Under the pieces are notes generated by a model, which was not told the DNA's origin, did no database searches, and saw nothing but the letters and a program-made list of their open reading frames with translations. Both the position numbers and the translations under genes were made by a program. Shown here piece by piece: positions 54,944 to 64,000 of a DNA stretch of 64,000 bases. This DNA comes from Guillardia theta CCMP2712 (Eukaryota > Cryptophyceae > Pyrenomonadales > Geminigeraceae): the NCBI RefSeq assembly GCF_000315625.1, contig NW_005434627.1, positions 35,246 to 99,245 on the forward strand, given 5' to 3'. Numbering within the stretch: position 1 is the stretch's first letter; each line of letters opens with the position of its first letter.

Positions 54944-56657
54944 ATGGTCAACTCAGCGAACCAGGTAGACCAAGAGCAGATGAATGATGCTCGACAACAT
55001 CCGGACGACCCGAATTTTATGCCGATGTACAACAACTCCAAGCACAGGTTCTCCAGCAGCGAGATCGCCGACCTCTGGCAGGAGTTCAGGGAGTTCGACG
55101 AACACAAGAGCTTCGGGTTGTGCTTCGAGCAGCTACAGAACCTCATGGTGGCGCGAGCAAGAACGGTCTTCCCCCATTCGCCATCAGTCTCCTCGGCCAC
55201 CCTGAGCGAGGACTCCGAGGAGAGGTGTGCAGTCGGGGAGGTCAACCCCTACCTTCAGAGTCCTGTGGACATGGGTAAGCATGCAGCGGAGCGGATGTGG
55301 GATAGGATGATAGAGATCAACCCGGGGAAGAAGAAGATGTCATTCGCCGAGTTCCTCGAGTGGAACGAGCGGTACTCGGACACGAACCTGCTCTCGACGA
55401 GCCCGGCGTCGACCATCTCGTCGGCCAGCCCGGTTAGGCTGATCCAGAAGGACGAGCAGGCAAACGAAGAGGACTTGAGGTCGGGGTCCTGCGCTGCTCC
55501 GTCGCTCCTCTAACGCGCTTGCTGCAGGCAGCTGTTTGAAAACAGCAGGCGCAAGTCGTTCCCGGGCTTCGCAGGTATCATGAGGAAGAAAAGGCAGGGG
55601 AAAAGATCGGCCAACATTGAAGGTGCTGTTTCCTCCTGCCCTACGTCCCCTCTCCTTACGCTCGCATGCAGACTTGAAGACCCTCCCCAGGGTCAACCCA
55701 CCGCCTTCTCCCACGAGGCTCCTAGCTCGGGGAAGGAGCGGGAGGAACTCGGCGACGAGCAGCATGTGGGGAGGGGACGCAGTCTCGTCCTCCGTCACCA
55801 CAGAGCAAGCTGAGGTGCGTTGTGCTCCTGATGTGCTCCTGGCTGTGTCGTGTGACTGGGAAGTGTAGCCGGCAGGCCTAAAGCATTCAATCTCAGAGCC
55901 TACTGAACGGGTAGGAGGAGGAGGAAGAAGACGAGAGCGTTGTGGTTGAAAGATCAAACTGACAAGTTCAACAGGAACGTTTCCGTGCATTGACAGTGGA
56001 TGTCGGAAAAAATGGAGCACAAGTGGAGAGGTGAGAACCTTGATTGTCGATGAATCTGCTGAATTGTGGTATCTGTCTTGCAACTTTGGCATCTATCAGT
56101 GACTTGATCATGTATCAGTTATCATGTATCAGTTATCATGTATCAGTTATCATGTATCAGTTATCATGTATCAGTTATCATCTATTATCTTGTCTTTCAT
56201 ATCTCTCATTCATATTCCATTGTCATCTACTTCTACACTTGACGTGATTGTTCTGTACCCTGATGTCTTGTATGACAACTACCTCATGCTTTCTGCCTTG
56301 TCATCCTGTTGCCTCATGTTTGCAATGATCATGATCGACTCTTCTGGTTCACAGGGACAATGTCACCATTGATAGGCCGTACACAAGAAGTCTTGACTCG
56401 ATCCCGAAAGAACTTACTAGGGAAGGTGAAGTTCAAGGATGTAACAGGAGCAAGCATGTGCTGACAAGGAAGCTGTTCAGATTCTTGTGGAAGGCGCAGT
56501 ACGAGCATACCATCCTCTCCTGTCAGTGCTTGTGTGTTTTCTTTCCGCCCCCTGGCGCTCACTCCTTGTTGCAGACGCGGGCCCTGAACTCTCTGTGGAG
56601 ATTTTTCTCTCGAAGTGTGAAGAAGTGGAATGGGGCCGAAGACCTGAGTTGACGTGA
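54944..56657 (+). CDS. EF-hand-like protein, multi-exon (internal joints partly resolved)
   Basis: Starts MVNSANQVDQEQMNDARQHP. Two helix-loop-helix units resemble EF-hands without canonical Ca ligands: FREFDEHKSFGLCFEQLQNL and MIEINPGKKKMSFAEFLEW. Downstream exons join in phase: the first ends near 55481 (EEDLR), then QLFENSRRKSFPGFAG (55530-55574), then DLKTLPRVNPPPSPTRLLAR onward to TTEQAE (to about 55812). Terminal exons encode DNVTIDRPYTRSLDSIPKEL, SKHVLTRKLFRFLWKAQYEH, TILS and YAGPELSVEIFLSKCEEVEW, with stop at 56655-56657. It is not certain that the last two exons belong to the same gene, because the 55813-56340 section is unresolved. Likely a cytosolic signalling or scaffold protein. 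The degenerate loops argue against strong Ca2+ binding. Confidence 0.6.
56112..56180 (+). repeat. 14-bp tandem repeat, five copies
   Basis: TATCAGTTATCATG repeated head to tail in non-coding DNA (probable intron) of the EF-hand-like gene region. Confidence 0.9.
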
Positions 56658-57035
56658 TGTTGGTCAATGAACAATTGTATAATGACTTCATGTGCGGTGT
56701 GCCAACTTCACATCTGATAAATCACCTTTACGTGTGATATTTTACCTTCACATCTGATCTATTATCTTCGAAGCTGATATCACAATCTGACATCTCTCTA
56801 TCTGCACTTCTGATGTCGCAAACTGCAGTCAACCGTCTTTTCTAGGCACGATTACGTCCTGTTCCCATTTACAAGTGCAAACGAGCCCCAACTCTACATG
56901 TATCAACTAACATCGCCATTCAAACAACTCTCCACGAACGAGTAAACTCTTCAACAATATTTCAAGAAACCAACAGCTGTCAACGGGCCAATCTTCAATC
57001 ACAGCACCAACAACCCTGCGACAACAATAACATCA

Positions 57036-57497
57036 TCAATCGTCGTCGTCTCCATCTTTGGTCCTCGACTTGATACTGTGCAGCAAGTTCGCATCGATGG
57101 AGTCTGTCTTGTACATGCCAATATTCACCTCGGTCGAGATCTCCTCTAGCGTTATCAGCGCCTGCGGTGCGCTGGTAGGAGGGTAGTAAGTCGCCACTAG
57201 GACACAGTTTCTTGCCCGAACGCAGATCACTCCCGAAGGTCCTGACTTGGCATGCAGGGTCTTGGGGTTGGCGGATATCCCGACGTACTTCCTGCCGTTG
57301 ACTGGCAGCCCGTGTTCGAACATGCTGGCGGGGTCCAGGAAGGAGCGGTTGAGGAGGAGGAACTCCTTCTTCCTCACCCTGAAGCCATGTGTGCTACCAT
57401 ACGTCAGCCCGTCCATAGACAGGATGGCGGCTTCGCCGAACCTCTTGGTCCCGACGATGTCCGACAGCAGCTCTACCCATGACCCCTTGGACGTCAT
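57036..57497 (-). CDS. profilin
   Basis: Actin-monomer-binding protein controlling filament growth. Intronless, 153 aa, ATG at 57497. The N-terminal helix SWVELLSDIVGTKRFGEAAI is followed by LSMDGLTYGSTHGFRVRKKE, LPVNGRKYVGISANPKTLHA, SGPSGVICVRARNCVLVATY and a final ALITLEEISTEVNIGMY helix. This is the order and spacing of the profilin fold. Most profilins are 125-140 aa; this one carries an extra C-terminal tail (IDANLLHSIKSRTKDGDDDD) ending in four Asp. A pyrimidine-rich region lies directly upstream (57500-57780). Confidence 0.9.
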   Translation of the reverse strand: MTSKGSWVELLSDIVGTKRFGEAAILSMDGLTYGSTHGFRVRKKEFLLLNRSFLDPASMFEHGLPVNGRKYVGISANPKTLHAKSGPSGVICVRARNCVLVATYYPPTSAPQALITLEEISTEVNIGMYKTDSIDANLLHSIKSRTKDGDDDD

Positions 57498-58062
57498 GAT
57501 CCCCCTTACCCGCGTGCTGGCCCTTCCCTCCTCTCCTCCCTCCTCTCCTCCCTCCCCTCCTCACTCCTCCTCGTGCTTCCCCTCCTCACTCCACCCCTCA
57601 ATCACCACTCCTCTACCTAACACCCTCGCTCGCACTCTTCTTCCTCCTCTCCCTCTCCCATCCTCTTCTTTCCCCTTCTCTCCTCCCTCCTCTCTCTCCC
57701 CCCTTCTCTCCCCTGCTCTCCTCTCCTCTCCCCTTCTCTCTTCTCTCGCTGCTCCTCTCTCGCTGCTCCCTCGCACACACGAAGGCTACCGGCAGGAGGG
57801 GTTTCGAAATTATCTAGTAGGTACGCGCGAATGCAAGAGGGGAAGCGAGGACAGTAGGGAGGAGAAGGGGGGGGGGAGGGAAAGGCGAAGGCTAGTACAG
57901 GGGTAAGGAGGAAGAAGGAGTTTCTTTAGACAATGAGCAGCTACGAATGTGTGAGGAGGAGAGGAGGAGTGGAGGAGTGGAGGAGTGGAGGAGTGGAGAG
58001 GAGTGGGGAGGAGAAGAGAAGAGAGGATGAGATGGAAGCGAAAGGACGGCTGCTTCTCGATT
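57498..58062. other. profilin upstream low-complexity region
   Basis: CTCCTC/CCCTTCTC tracts (57525-57775) and GAGGAGTGGAG repeats (57950-58010). No gene seen. Confidence 0.5.
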
Positions 58063-58202
58063 TCATCCTCTCTTGACCCTCCTCGGCTCCTCGGTCGACC
58101 TGGCGAAGACGCTGCCGCTGTTGGCAGGCGACTCGAAGTATTCTCTATCATGCGCTCCTGACCTGCAAGGAAAGATGTGAGGACGAGGACGAGGAAGAGG
58201 AA

Positions 58203-58241
<39 letters not shown>

Positions 58242-58821
58242 TGGCGCAGAAGCAAGAGGGTAGAAGGACATGAAGAGGAGCAAAGGTGAAGCAGAGCAGG
58301 CAGCAGTGGAGGTGGAGCAGTGGAAGACGAACAGAAGAAGTGGAGCGGGGAAAGAGAGGCAGGGGGGAGGGGGGGGGAGGAAGAGCAGTGGAAGAGGGGG
58401 GCAAGGGGAAGAGGGGACCGAGGAGGAGAGAGATGAGGGGAGGTGGTGGAGGGGAGGAGAGGACGTTGCAGAGAAGAGGACTGGAGTTCGTTGCTGCCCT
58501 GCCGGCTTGTCCTGAGCGTGTAGGGTGAGTACGAGATGACACAGTCAAGGTTCACCTCGACGCTGCTCCCGTTGTGCCTCTTGTCTTCTGCTGCTGGGCG
58601 CCTCATGGGGACTCTGCTCGGGGGAGGGGGGGAGAAGGAGACTTCCTGAGCGCTGGGCTGGTTCCTGTAGACTTCAGCTTGCTTCGACCGCATCACCTTC
58701 CATGTGCTTTTCCTGCGATCCAACGATTCAGGCGCTCTAGGATCCAGCAGGGGATGGTGGAGGAGATGGAGGACTTGGTTCAGAAGAGGGCAAGGGAAGG
58801 AGAGCTGCAGCAGGCACAGGT

Positions 58822-58869
<48 letters not shown>

Positions 58870-58872
58870 TCG

Positions 58873-58912
<40 letters not shown>

Positions 58913-61489
58913 CAGGTACATGCGATCAACAAACTCGTCTCGGCCTCGCAACTCCGCCGCAGAGCTTCTTCGCTGACAGAGAAAAGATGACTGGAATGAC
59001 ATGACGGCAGAAGTTAACAACCTCGAGGGTAGCGGGGAAGATAGTTGAGCTAACGGCGGCACGAGCGCGATCGGACTCTTTCTTTCTGTTCTTCTGATTC
59101 AAAAGTATCTCAAGCTTCTCGTTCACGGACTGAAAATCTTTCTGTTGGAAAGAAACCAGTCAGATCATAGCCATCATCATGTAAGACATCAGCTAAATCG
59201 TCATGTAAGACATCAGCTAAATCGTCATGTAAGACATCGGCTAAATCGCCATGTAAGACATCAGCTAAATCGCCATGTAAGATGTATCATCATATAACAG
59301 CTATATCATCTAGCAAGATGACGAGCGACTTCCTTCCGAGACAGATCAACATCAACATCATCCAGTCTAGTCTATACATCTTCTTCTTCTGTCTAGTTCT
59401 ACAACAACACATCATCGTCACCTCAAGTTTCTTGATGTTCTTGTGCATCGACTTGATCGCCATCTGCACCACCATCAACCTCCTTACATGTCAACCGACT
59501 CACGTCACATTAGGACTCGAGCCCCTTGCAGTGTCGAACTTCGGCTCGGCGTGCTGAAACTTGACGTTCTTGCTCTCTGCCGCCACCTCTGCCGCCATCT
59601 CGCCATCTTCATCGCGATCCTCTTGCCTCTTGTCCTTGTCCAACATCTTCTGCAAGTTCCCCGACATGCTGTCGATCTTCATGTCGAGCAGCTTCAGGAC
59701 GAGCACGATGGACTGGATGTCCTTGCTGTCCGACTCCAGCAGGGCATTCTCTAGAGCCCTCTGCGCGAACCTGTTGAGCTCGCCCTTCATCATCAGCTGG
59801 AACTGCTCGCGGCCGAACTCCCTCTCCTCGTTGAGGAACCTCCCGTTCTCCGTTATGATGTCAAAGTCATCCTCAGTCAGCTGGATCGCGCGCTTCAGCG
59901 GCAGAGTCTTGATCGCGCTCTGGAACTCCTTGAAGCTAAGGCCCCCGGACTTGTCGATGTCGAGCCGCTCGTAGCACTGGTCGATCTTGTGCGTCAGGTC
60001 GGCAGTCCCAGTGAAGTGAGCTAGAGTCTGCGTCAGGGAGTCGAGGACCCCCGTGATGCGGGAAGCCTGCGACTTCTCCTCCCGCTCCTCCGCCTCCACC
60101 CTTGCGATCTCCTCCTTCTCCTTGGTCACGAACGAGATGAACTCGTCAAGGAGGACGGCGACGACGACGTTGACCATGACGATGGTCCCGAGTAGGACGA
60201 AGCTGACGAAGAAGAAGGCGATGCCGTAATTGATCCTCCCGTTGGGGTCGGGCTCGAAGAGAGAGCGGGTGACGGCACTTGCCCAGCTGTCGCCGGTGAT
60301 GACCTGGAACATGGTGAAGAGAGAGTTGAGGAACGTGCCGAAGAACTGAGGCTGGAGGTCGCGGAAGAGGTAGGTAGCAACAGTGGCGTACACGCAGGCG
60401 AGGAGGAGGAGGATGAGAAAACAGTTGATGACGGGGAGGGTGGCAGAGCTCAGGGCCTTGACGATCCTGCTGAGGGCCTTGAAGTACCGGAACAGGCGGC
60501 CAACACGGAGCACGCGGATCAGCCGCAGGAGGGACAAGAGCCTGTTGGTGATGATGAGAGAGGAGAGGAGGACAACGACGACGCAGACGTCGAGGAGGTT
60601 CCACGGGTCACTGCAGAAGGGGAGGAACCGGTCCTCGGAGTGGACGAAAAGGTTGAAGAGCAGCTCGATAGAGAAGATCGCTGTGAAGGAGAGAGTGATG
60701 TCCTCGAAGATGCGCGATCCTTCAGTCCCATCCTCCGGGAGGACCTGCGCCTCGAACAGGGCGGTGGCGAAGGAAGCGAGGATGATAGCGGCGATCACCA
60801 GCTGCATCTTTCTGGAGTGGTAAAAGTCGAACGCCCGGGTCCTGAACTTGGCAAGCCTGCTTCCGCCCGACTTGATCTCGAGCAGCTCCTGCTCCTTCCT
60901 CCTCTTGGAGTCCGCGATCGCCTGCTCCATCAGCTCCAGCCACTTGCTGTACTCCTCGTCCGACTGCGCTCGTAGCACATACTTCTTCCCTGCGTTGTAA
61001 CCATCGGGGGAGGTGACTATGACAAAGGTTAGGAAGTCGTCTGCAGCGGAGGATGAAGCAGCCTTGTCTTCTCCGTGAGAGCCGATGAGGCACATGATCT
61101 CGTTGAGAGGTATGATGTCCACTGCCGTGTTGGAGTCGATGTACGCGAAGAGCAGAAACTCGCTCGTCATCACGACGTTCCTGGGGTTCCACGAGACCAT
61201 GATGCTGTTGACGGCACGTCGTGAGAGGTAGTTGGGGGAGCATAAAGAGCACGCGACAGACCTGAGGATCTTCTTCTCCAGCGTTCCCTTCATGATGCAC
61301 CTCTTGTCAAGAGGCAGAGAGACTCTGCCGTCGCACATAGCGTCTGAGGGACAAGATCAATCAGAGGATGCCCGCAGGAGACTGCAACTCGTCCTGACCT
61401 GACAGCTCCTCAAAGGAGAGTTGACCATCGCCATTGACATCCAAGAGCTCTCGGAGGTCGCACAAGCTCGCCGATCGTGCGGTCTTCAT
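58063..61489 (-). CDS. single-domain voltage-gated cation channel with EF-hand, PH domain and C-terminal EF-hand
   Basis: The first recognised exon, 61489-61399, has a canonical EF loop (DVNGDGQLSFEE). Exon 61343-59507 holds a PH-like domain (KGTLEKKI to SKWLELMEQAI), then one six-TM unit. Its parts are S1 MQLVIAAIILASFATALF, S2 ITLSFTAIFSIELLFNLF, S3 DPWNLLDVCVVVVLLSSLI, S4 LLRLIRVLRVGRLFRYFKAL with Arg every third residue, pore MFQVITGDSWASA and S6 IVMVNVVVAVLLDEF. A second EF-hand follows (DIDKSGGLSFKE). Downstream exons MAIKSMHKNIKKLE, KDFQSVNEKLEILLNQKNRK and a last one ending EEPRRVKRG reach TGA at 58063-58065. One repeat means it must tetramerise, as in bacterial and EukCat-type channels. 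The TGDSW filter resembles Na/Ca-selective pores; selectivity is inferred. The start may be further upstream, since an acceptor (TTATCGCAG) precedes 61489. Confidence 0.88.
58824..58912 (+). repeat. (GAGCAC)n and (AGC)n microsatellites
   Basis: Seven GAGCAC-type units, then about 13 CAG/AGC triplets, between C-terminal exons of the channel gene. Confidence 0.95.
59175..59290 (+). repeat. 24-bp tandem repeat, about 4.5 copies
   Basis: Unit CATGTAAGACATCAGCTAAA plus TCGT, with few changes, inside an intron of the channel gene. Confidence 0.92.
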
Positions 61490-61959
61490 GGTCGAGAACC
61501 TGCGATAAGGGAGGAAAGCAATCACGTGGAGGTAAAACAGGACAGAGCGGAATGGTCGCTGCAACCGTGAACTTTCTCACGGGTGAATCTGTATCGCAAC
61601 TTTCATCATGACTGCCTGACAGTCTTACACATGTGAGGATGTCTAAGCTGCTCTTGCAAGTACTACTGAGTCGAGGAACCTTGCATGCTCACCGCGGTAC
61701 CTTCTATGTCTTCACGCAAAATCTGCTCCCCCTGTCCAACCGAGCTCACCGTGTCTTGACCGAACCAGGGATTCCTCGTCCTCTACTGCTAACGGACTCC
61801 CCACATTCGTTTCCTTCCTCTTCCTCTCCTCCTCTGCCTCTACTTCCCTTGGACTTTACTGCGCTTTCCCGCCCCCATTTTTTGTAGGGGCACACTGGGG
61901 GACTCCAAATTCGAAAAAAAAAAGTCAAAAATCTCTTGACACCACGAGCCTGGCAGAAC
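61490..61959. other. channel gene 5' region, no other gene seen
   Basis: Expected promoter or first exon of the channel gene. An A-run (61915-61923) precedes GC island 12. Confidence 0.35.
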
Positions 61960-62270
61960 AGAAAATGACCGTCCGGACGGGCGTCACGGTTGCCAGTGAC
62001 TCATTTGAATTCCATGACCTGCGCGGCCCGGCGGTGAAGCAGCCAGTCAGCCGGGCCGGTCCAGTGATCCGTGGCACCCGGCCCCCGGCAAGTGACCAGA
62101 CTCGCCGTCAGAGTCAAGTCCGTGGACTGGCCGGGCATGCGGGAGTAAACCGTGTGTGTCAGTGCCACGGTGGTGAGCGTACGGTCAGGCAAGTCGGCGG
62201 ACGCCATGCCGGCGGGGACCGCAGTCACACTGCACAAGGCTCAGCTTGTGTACCGTACTAGCCTAGTAGA
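61960..62270. repeat. GC-rich palindromic-word island 12
   Basis: ACCGTCCGGACGG, GGGCCGGTCC, GTGACCAGACTCGCC words, ending TGTGTACCGTACTAGCCTAG. It separates the two paralogous channel genes. Confidence 0.6.
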
Positions 62271-62360
62271 TCGATTCCTGATTTATTAAAACAAATATTG
62301 ACTAAGTCAAAGTTATCCTACCAGTCATGGCCCGGAAACAAGGCGAAATTCGTGAACCGT

Positions 62361-63961
62361 TTATGCATCACCGTTAGTGCCTGTGAAGGGACCGGGCGGC
62401 GACTTGTTCTTCGTGATGCACAACAGCGCTATGAGCGCGTCCTCGTGCAACTTGAAGATCTCTCCTGCCTTGGTCTTCACCTCCAGCTCGCCTCCTTCCA
62501 CTTCCACGATCGACGCGTCAACGGCTCCCTGCTGGACATGCCTCCCAGGCCTTCGAGTGGCAAAGCAAGTCATTCGTCTCGCACCACTGCCTCCACCTTC
62601 TGACTCACCTGATTTGCTTCGGGAAGGAGGAGGAGGAGCGCTGCTCGGACGCCTCTAGAGAGGGCGAGCTGTTCCGTGAGTGCCGACCGCTCCCCAGGAT
62701 CGAGGCACTTCCTCCAGTCAGAACGAGATAGACGTGCTCCTCGTCCGCAAGGACCACTCGTCCCTCCATGCGCGGCGCGTCTAGTTGCACCTGCTGCCTC
62801 CTCGTGGCAAGGCTCGATAACACGCTGGTCCACGGCAGCTTCACGACCAGGCTTCTGACGGGCCGACCAGGAACGGGGGACTGAGGGATGCTGCGGTTGT
62901 GGTCTAACGTGTTGTAGCTGAGGCTTCTGTAGAGCTCCAGCTTGGCGGCGTAAGGGCGCTGAGGAGGAGACGAGCAATCATCGGCGTCCGACTGCTCCAT
63001 GTCCTTCAAAGGGCTATGAGCTCCTCGGGTTCTCGACGAGGAACGCACGAAAATCGTTTCGCAGTCTGTGCCCATGCACGTGACTTTCCCACCTCGGGAC
63101 ACGGTACAGCCAACTGAAGCCTTCTTCTTGCCGTTCTTGTGCGCTTCTCCGTCGTGGAAGAGGGACAGGATGCGGTCAAGCTTGCTGTCCATGTCGTCCA
63201 GCCGCTGCTGCTGCCCCTTGAGCTCTGACCACAGCGCCTTTGCGTCATCTACGTTGCCGGAGGAGACCGACCGCGCTCCGCCGTCAGCTGCGAGTCGCTT
63301 CCACTCGCGGAACGCGAAGTAGACGGAGGAGCGAAAGAGCCGAGTGAGGATCTGCTTGCGCGACTCCGACTTCCTGGAGTTCGAGAACACCTGCGGCATG
63401 ATCTGCGACCTGATCTGATCCAGCGACGCGATGTTGGTGTGAGCGGCGAGGAGGAGCTGCCGCAGCCAGTCGTCCTCCACCAGAGAGATCTGAGAGATCA
63501 TCTGCAAGGACCTGGTGAGCACACAGAGACATCGGGAAAACACATCAAGCACACACAGCTCACGGCACCTCCCAGCGCCTCACCCACCTTCCTACGCGCG
63601 TACTCGTCGAGCTGGAAGCGTATCATGGCCTCGAAGGCCTTGGGCGTCAGCTCGCCGTCGTCATCGAGGAGGGACCTGTCAAAGGTGAGAGCCTCGAAGT
63701 CCTCGAGGGACAGTCGGATGTTCTTCTTCAGCTTGAGGCGAGCTAGACCCTGTTGGAACTCCTTGAAACTGAGCGAACCATTTTCATCCAAGTCAAGCCT
63801 CTGGCGCGCACGTCAAACTCGCAGACTTGGCAGGGCGACCGGCTCACCTGGTAGAGGTTGCTGATGCGGTTGGTGAGGTCCTCGGAGGTGGTGAAGGTCA
63901 TGAGGCTAGGGAGAAGAGGGTCGAGTGGTCCTGCGAGGTCGTCGATGTGAAGCTGCTTCAT
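62361..63961 (-). CDS. C-terminal half of a second channel of the same family (cut by window end)
   Basis: Paralogue of the 58-61 kb channel, sharing the order after S6. LPSLMTFTTSEDLTNRISNL matches the other gene's TLAHFTGTADLTHKI. Then the EF-hand DLDENGSLSFKEFQQGL, the helix LKLKKNIRLSLEDFEAL, and FEAMIRFQLDEYARR, which matches QLMMKGELNRFAQR. It then diverges: MISQISLVEDDWLRQLLLAA, SRKQILTRLFRSSVYFAFRE, LKGQQQRLDDMDSKLDRILS (short coil), a Ser-rich region with PYAAKLELYRSLSYNTLDHN, and RMEGRVVLADEEHVYLVL. The final exon is RHVQQGAVDASIVEVEGGEL to SPPGPFTGTNGDA, stop 62361-62363. The transmembrane part should lie beyond 64000. Exons include 62605-region to about 63513 and 63592-63790. The first EF loop lacks one usual ligand position but keeps D-D-N-S-E. 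Confidence 0.8.
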
Positions 63962-64000
63962 CTGAAGGAGTTCGATCAGAGCTCCTGGGCAGGGGAGGGG

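Noticed and set aside
59175-59290. CRISPR-like array
   Set aside because: Repeats are contiguous 24-bp tandem units without unique spacers, in a eukaryotic intron.

Overview
This window reads as nuclear DNA of a protist with a secondary (red-lineage) plastid, most likely a cryptophyte alga such as Guillardia theta. That assignment is an inference from gene content, not a database match. The supporting evidence is: genes broken by many very short GT-AG introns (40 to about 390 nt, commonly 40-110); a light-harvesting-complex-like protein; two proteins with a signal peptide followed by an F-containing plastid-entry motif; RWP-RK proteins; and a single-repeat 6TM cation channel. A run of Ns at 5452-6306 is an assembly gap.

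Layout. 46-1746 (-) PHD-finger protein; 3963-4553 (+) RWP-RK protein; 4921-5082 (-) orphan exon; gap; 6616-8172 (+) Kelch-repeat protein; 8351-9796 (-) triose-phosphate/nucleotide-sugar transporter; 10832-12348 (+) LHC-like protein; 16538-16826 (+) small Cys-containing protein; 17754-19137 (-) proteasome subunit beta-2 (13 exons, frame closes exactly); 20756-21366 (-) histone H3 (4 exons); 23110-24083 (+) secreted-type orphan; 25095-25166 (+) tRNA-Gly(TCC); 26071-26907 (+) orphan; 27008-27892 (-) signal-peptide orphan; 30077-32855 (+) coiled-coil protein; 32986-34925 (-) p47/NSFL1C-type p97 adaptor (UBA-SEP-UBX); 37222-37644 (+) second RWP-RK-like protein; 38445-38635 (-) exon remnant; 39809-39906 (-) and 40132-40396 (+) terminal exons of unknown genes; 40507-41163 (-) plastid-targeted membrane protein; 45610-47034 (+) orphan; 47133-53227 (-) kinesin; 54944-56657 (+) EF-hand-like protein; 57036-57497 (-) profilin; 58063-61489 (-) EF-hand/PH/6TM voltage-gated channel; 62361-63961 (-) tandem paralogue of that channel, cut by the window end.

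Between the genes lie about a dozen GC-rich islands of 0.3-0.9 kb, built from a very small vocabulary of short palindromic words (GTCAC/GTGAC, GACTC/GAGTC, CCGG, GGCC, GTAC, AAGTTAAGTT). Several sit next to strand-asymmetric C-rich tracts (CCCTACCC/CCCCACCC). Islands share an AT-rich edge word, and in one case a 37-bp inverted copy links an island to ordinary DNA. They carry no credible genes and are the best candidate for an undescribed element family here.

The genes are ordinary eukaryotic housekeeping and regulatory functions (chromatin, proteasome, p97 adaptor, cytoskeleton, ion signalling, plastid). They do not form an operon-like pathway. The clearest local relationship is the tandem channel pair at 58-64 kb.
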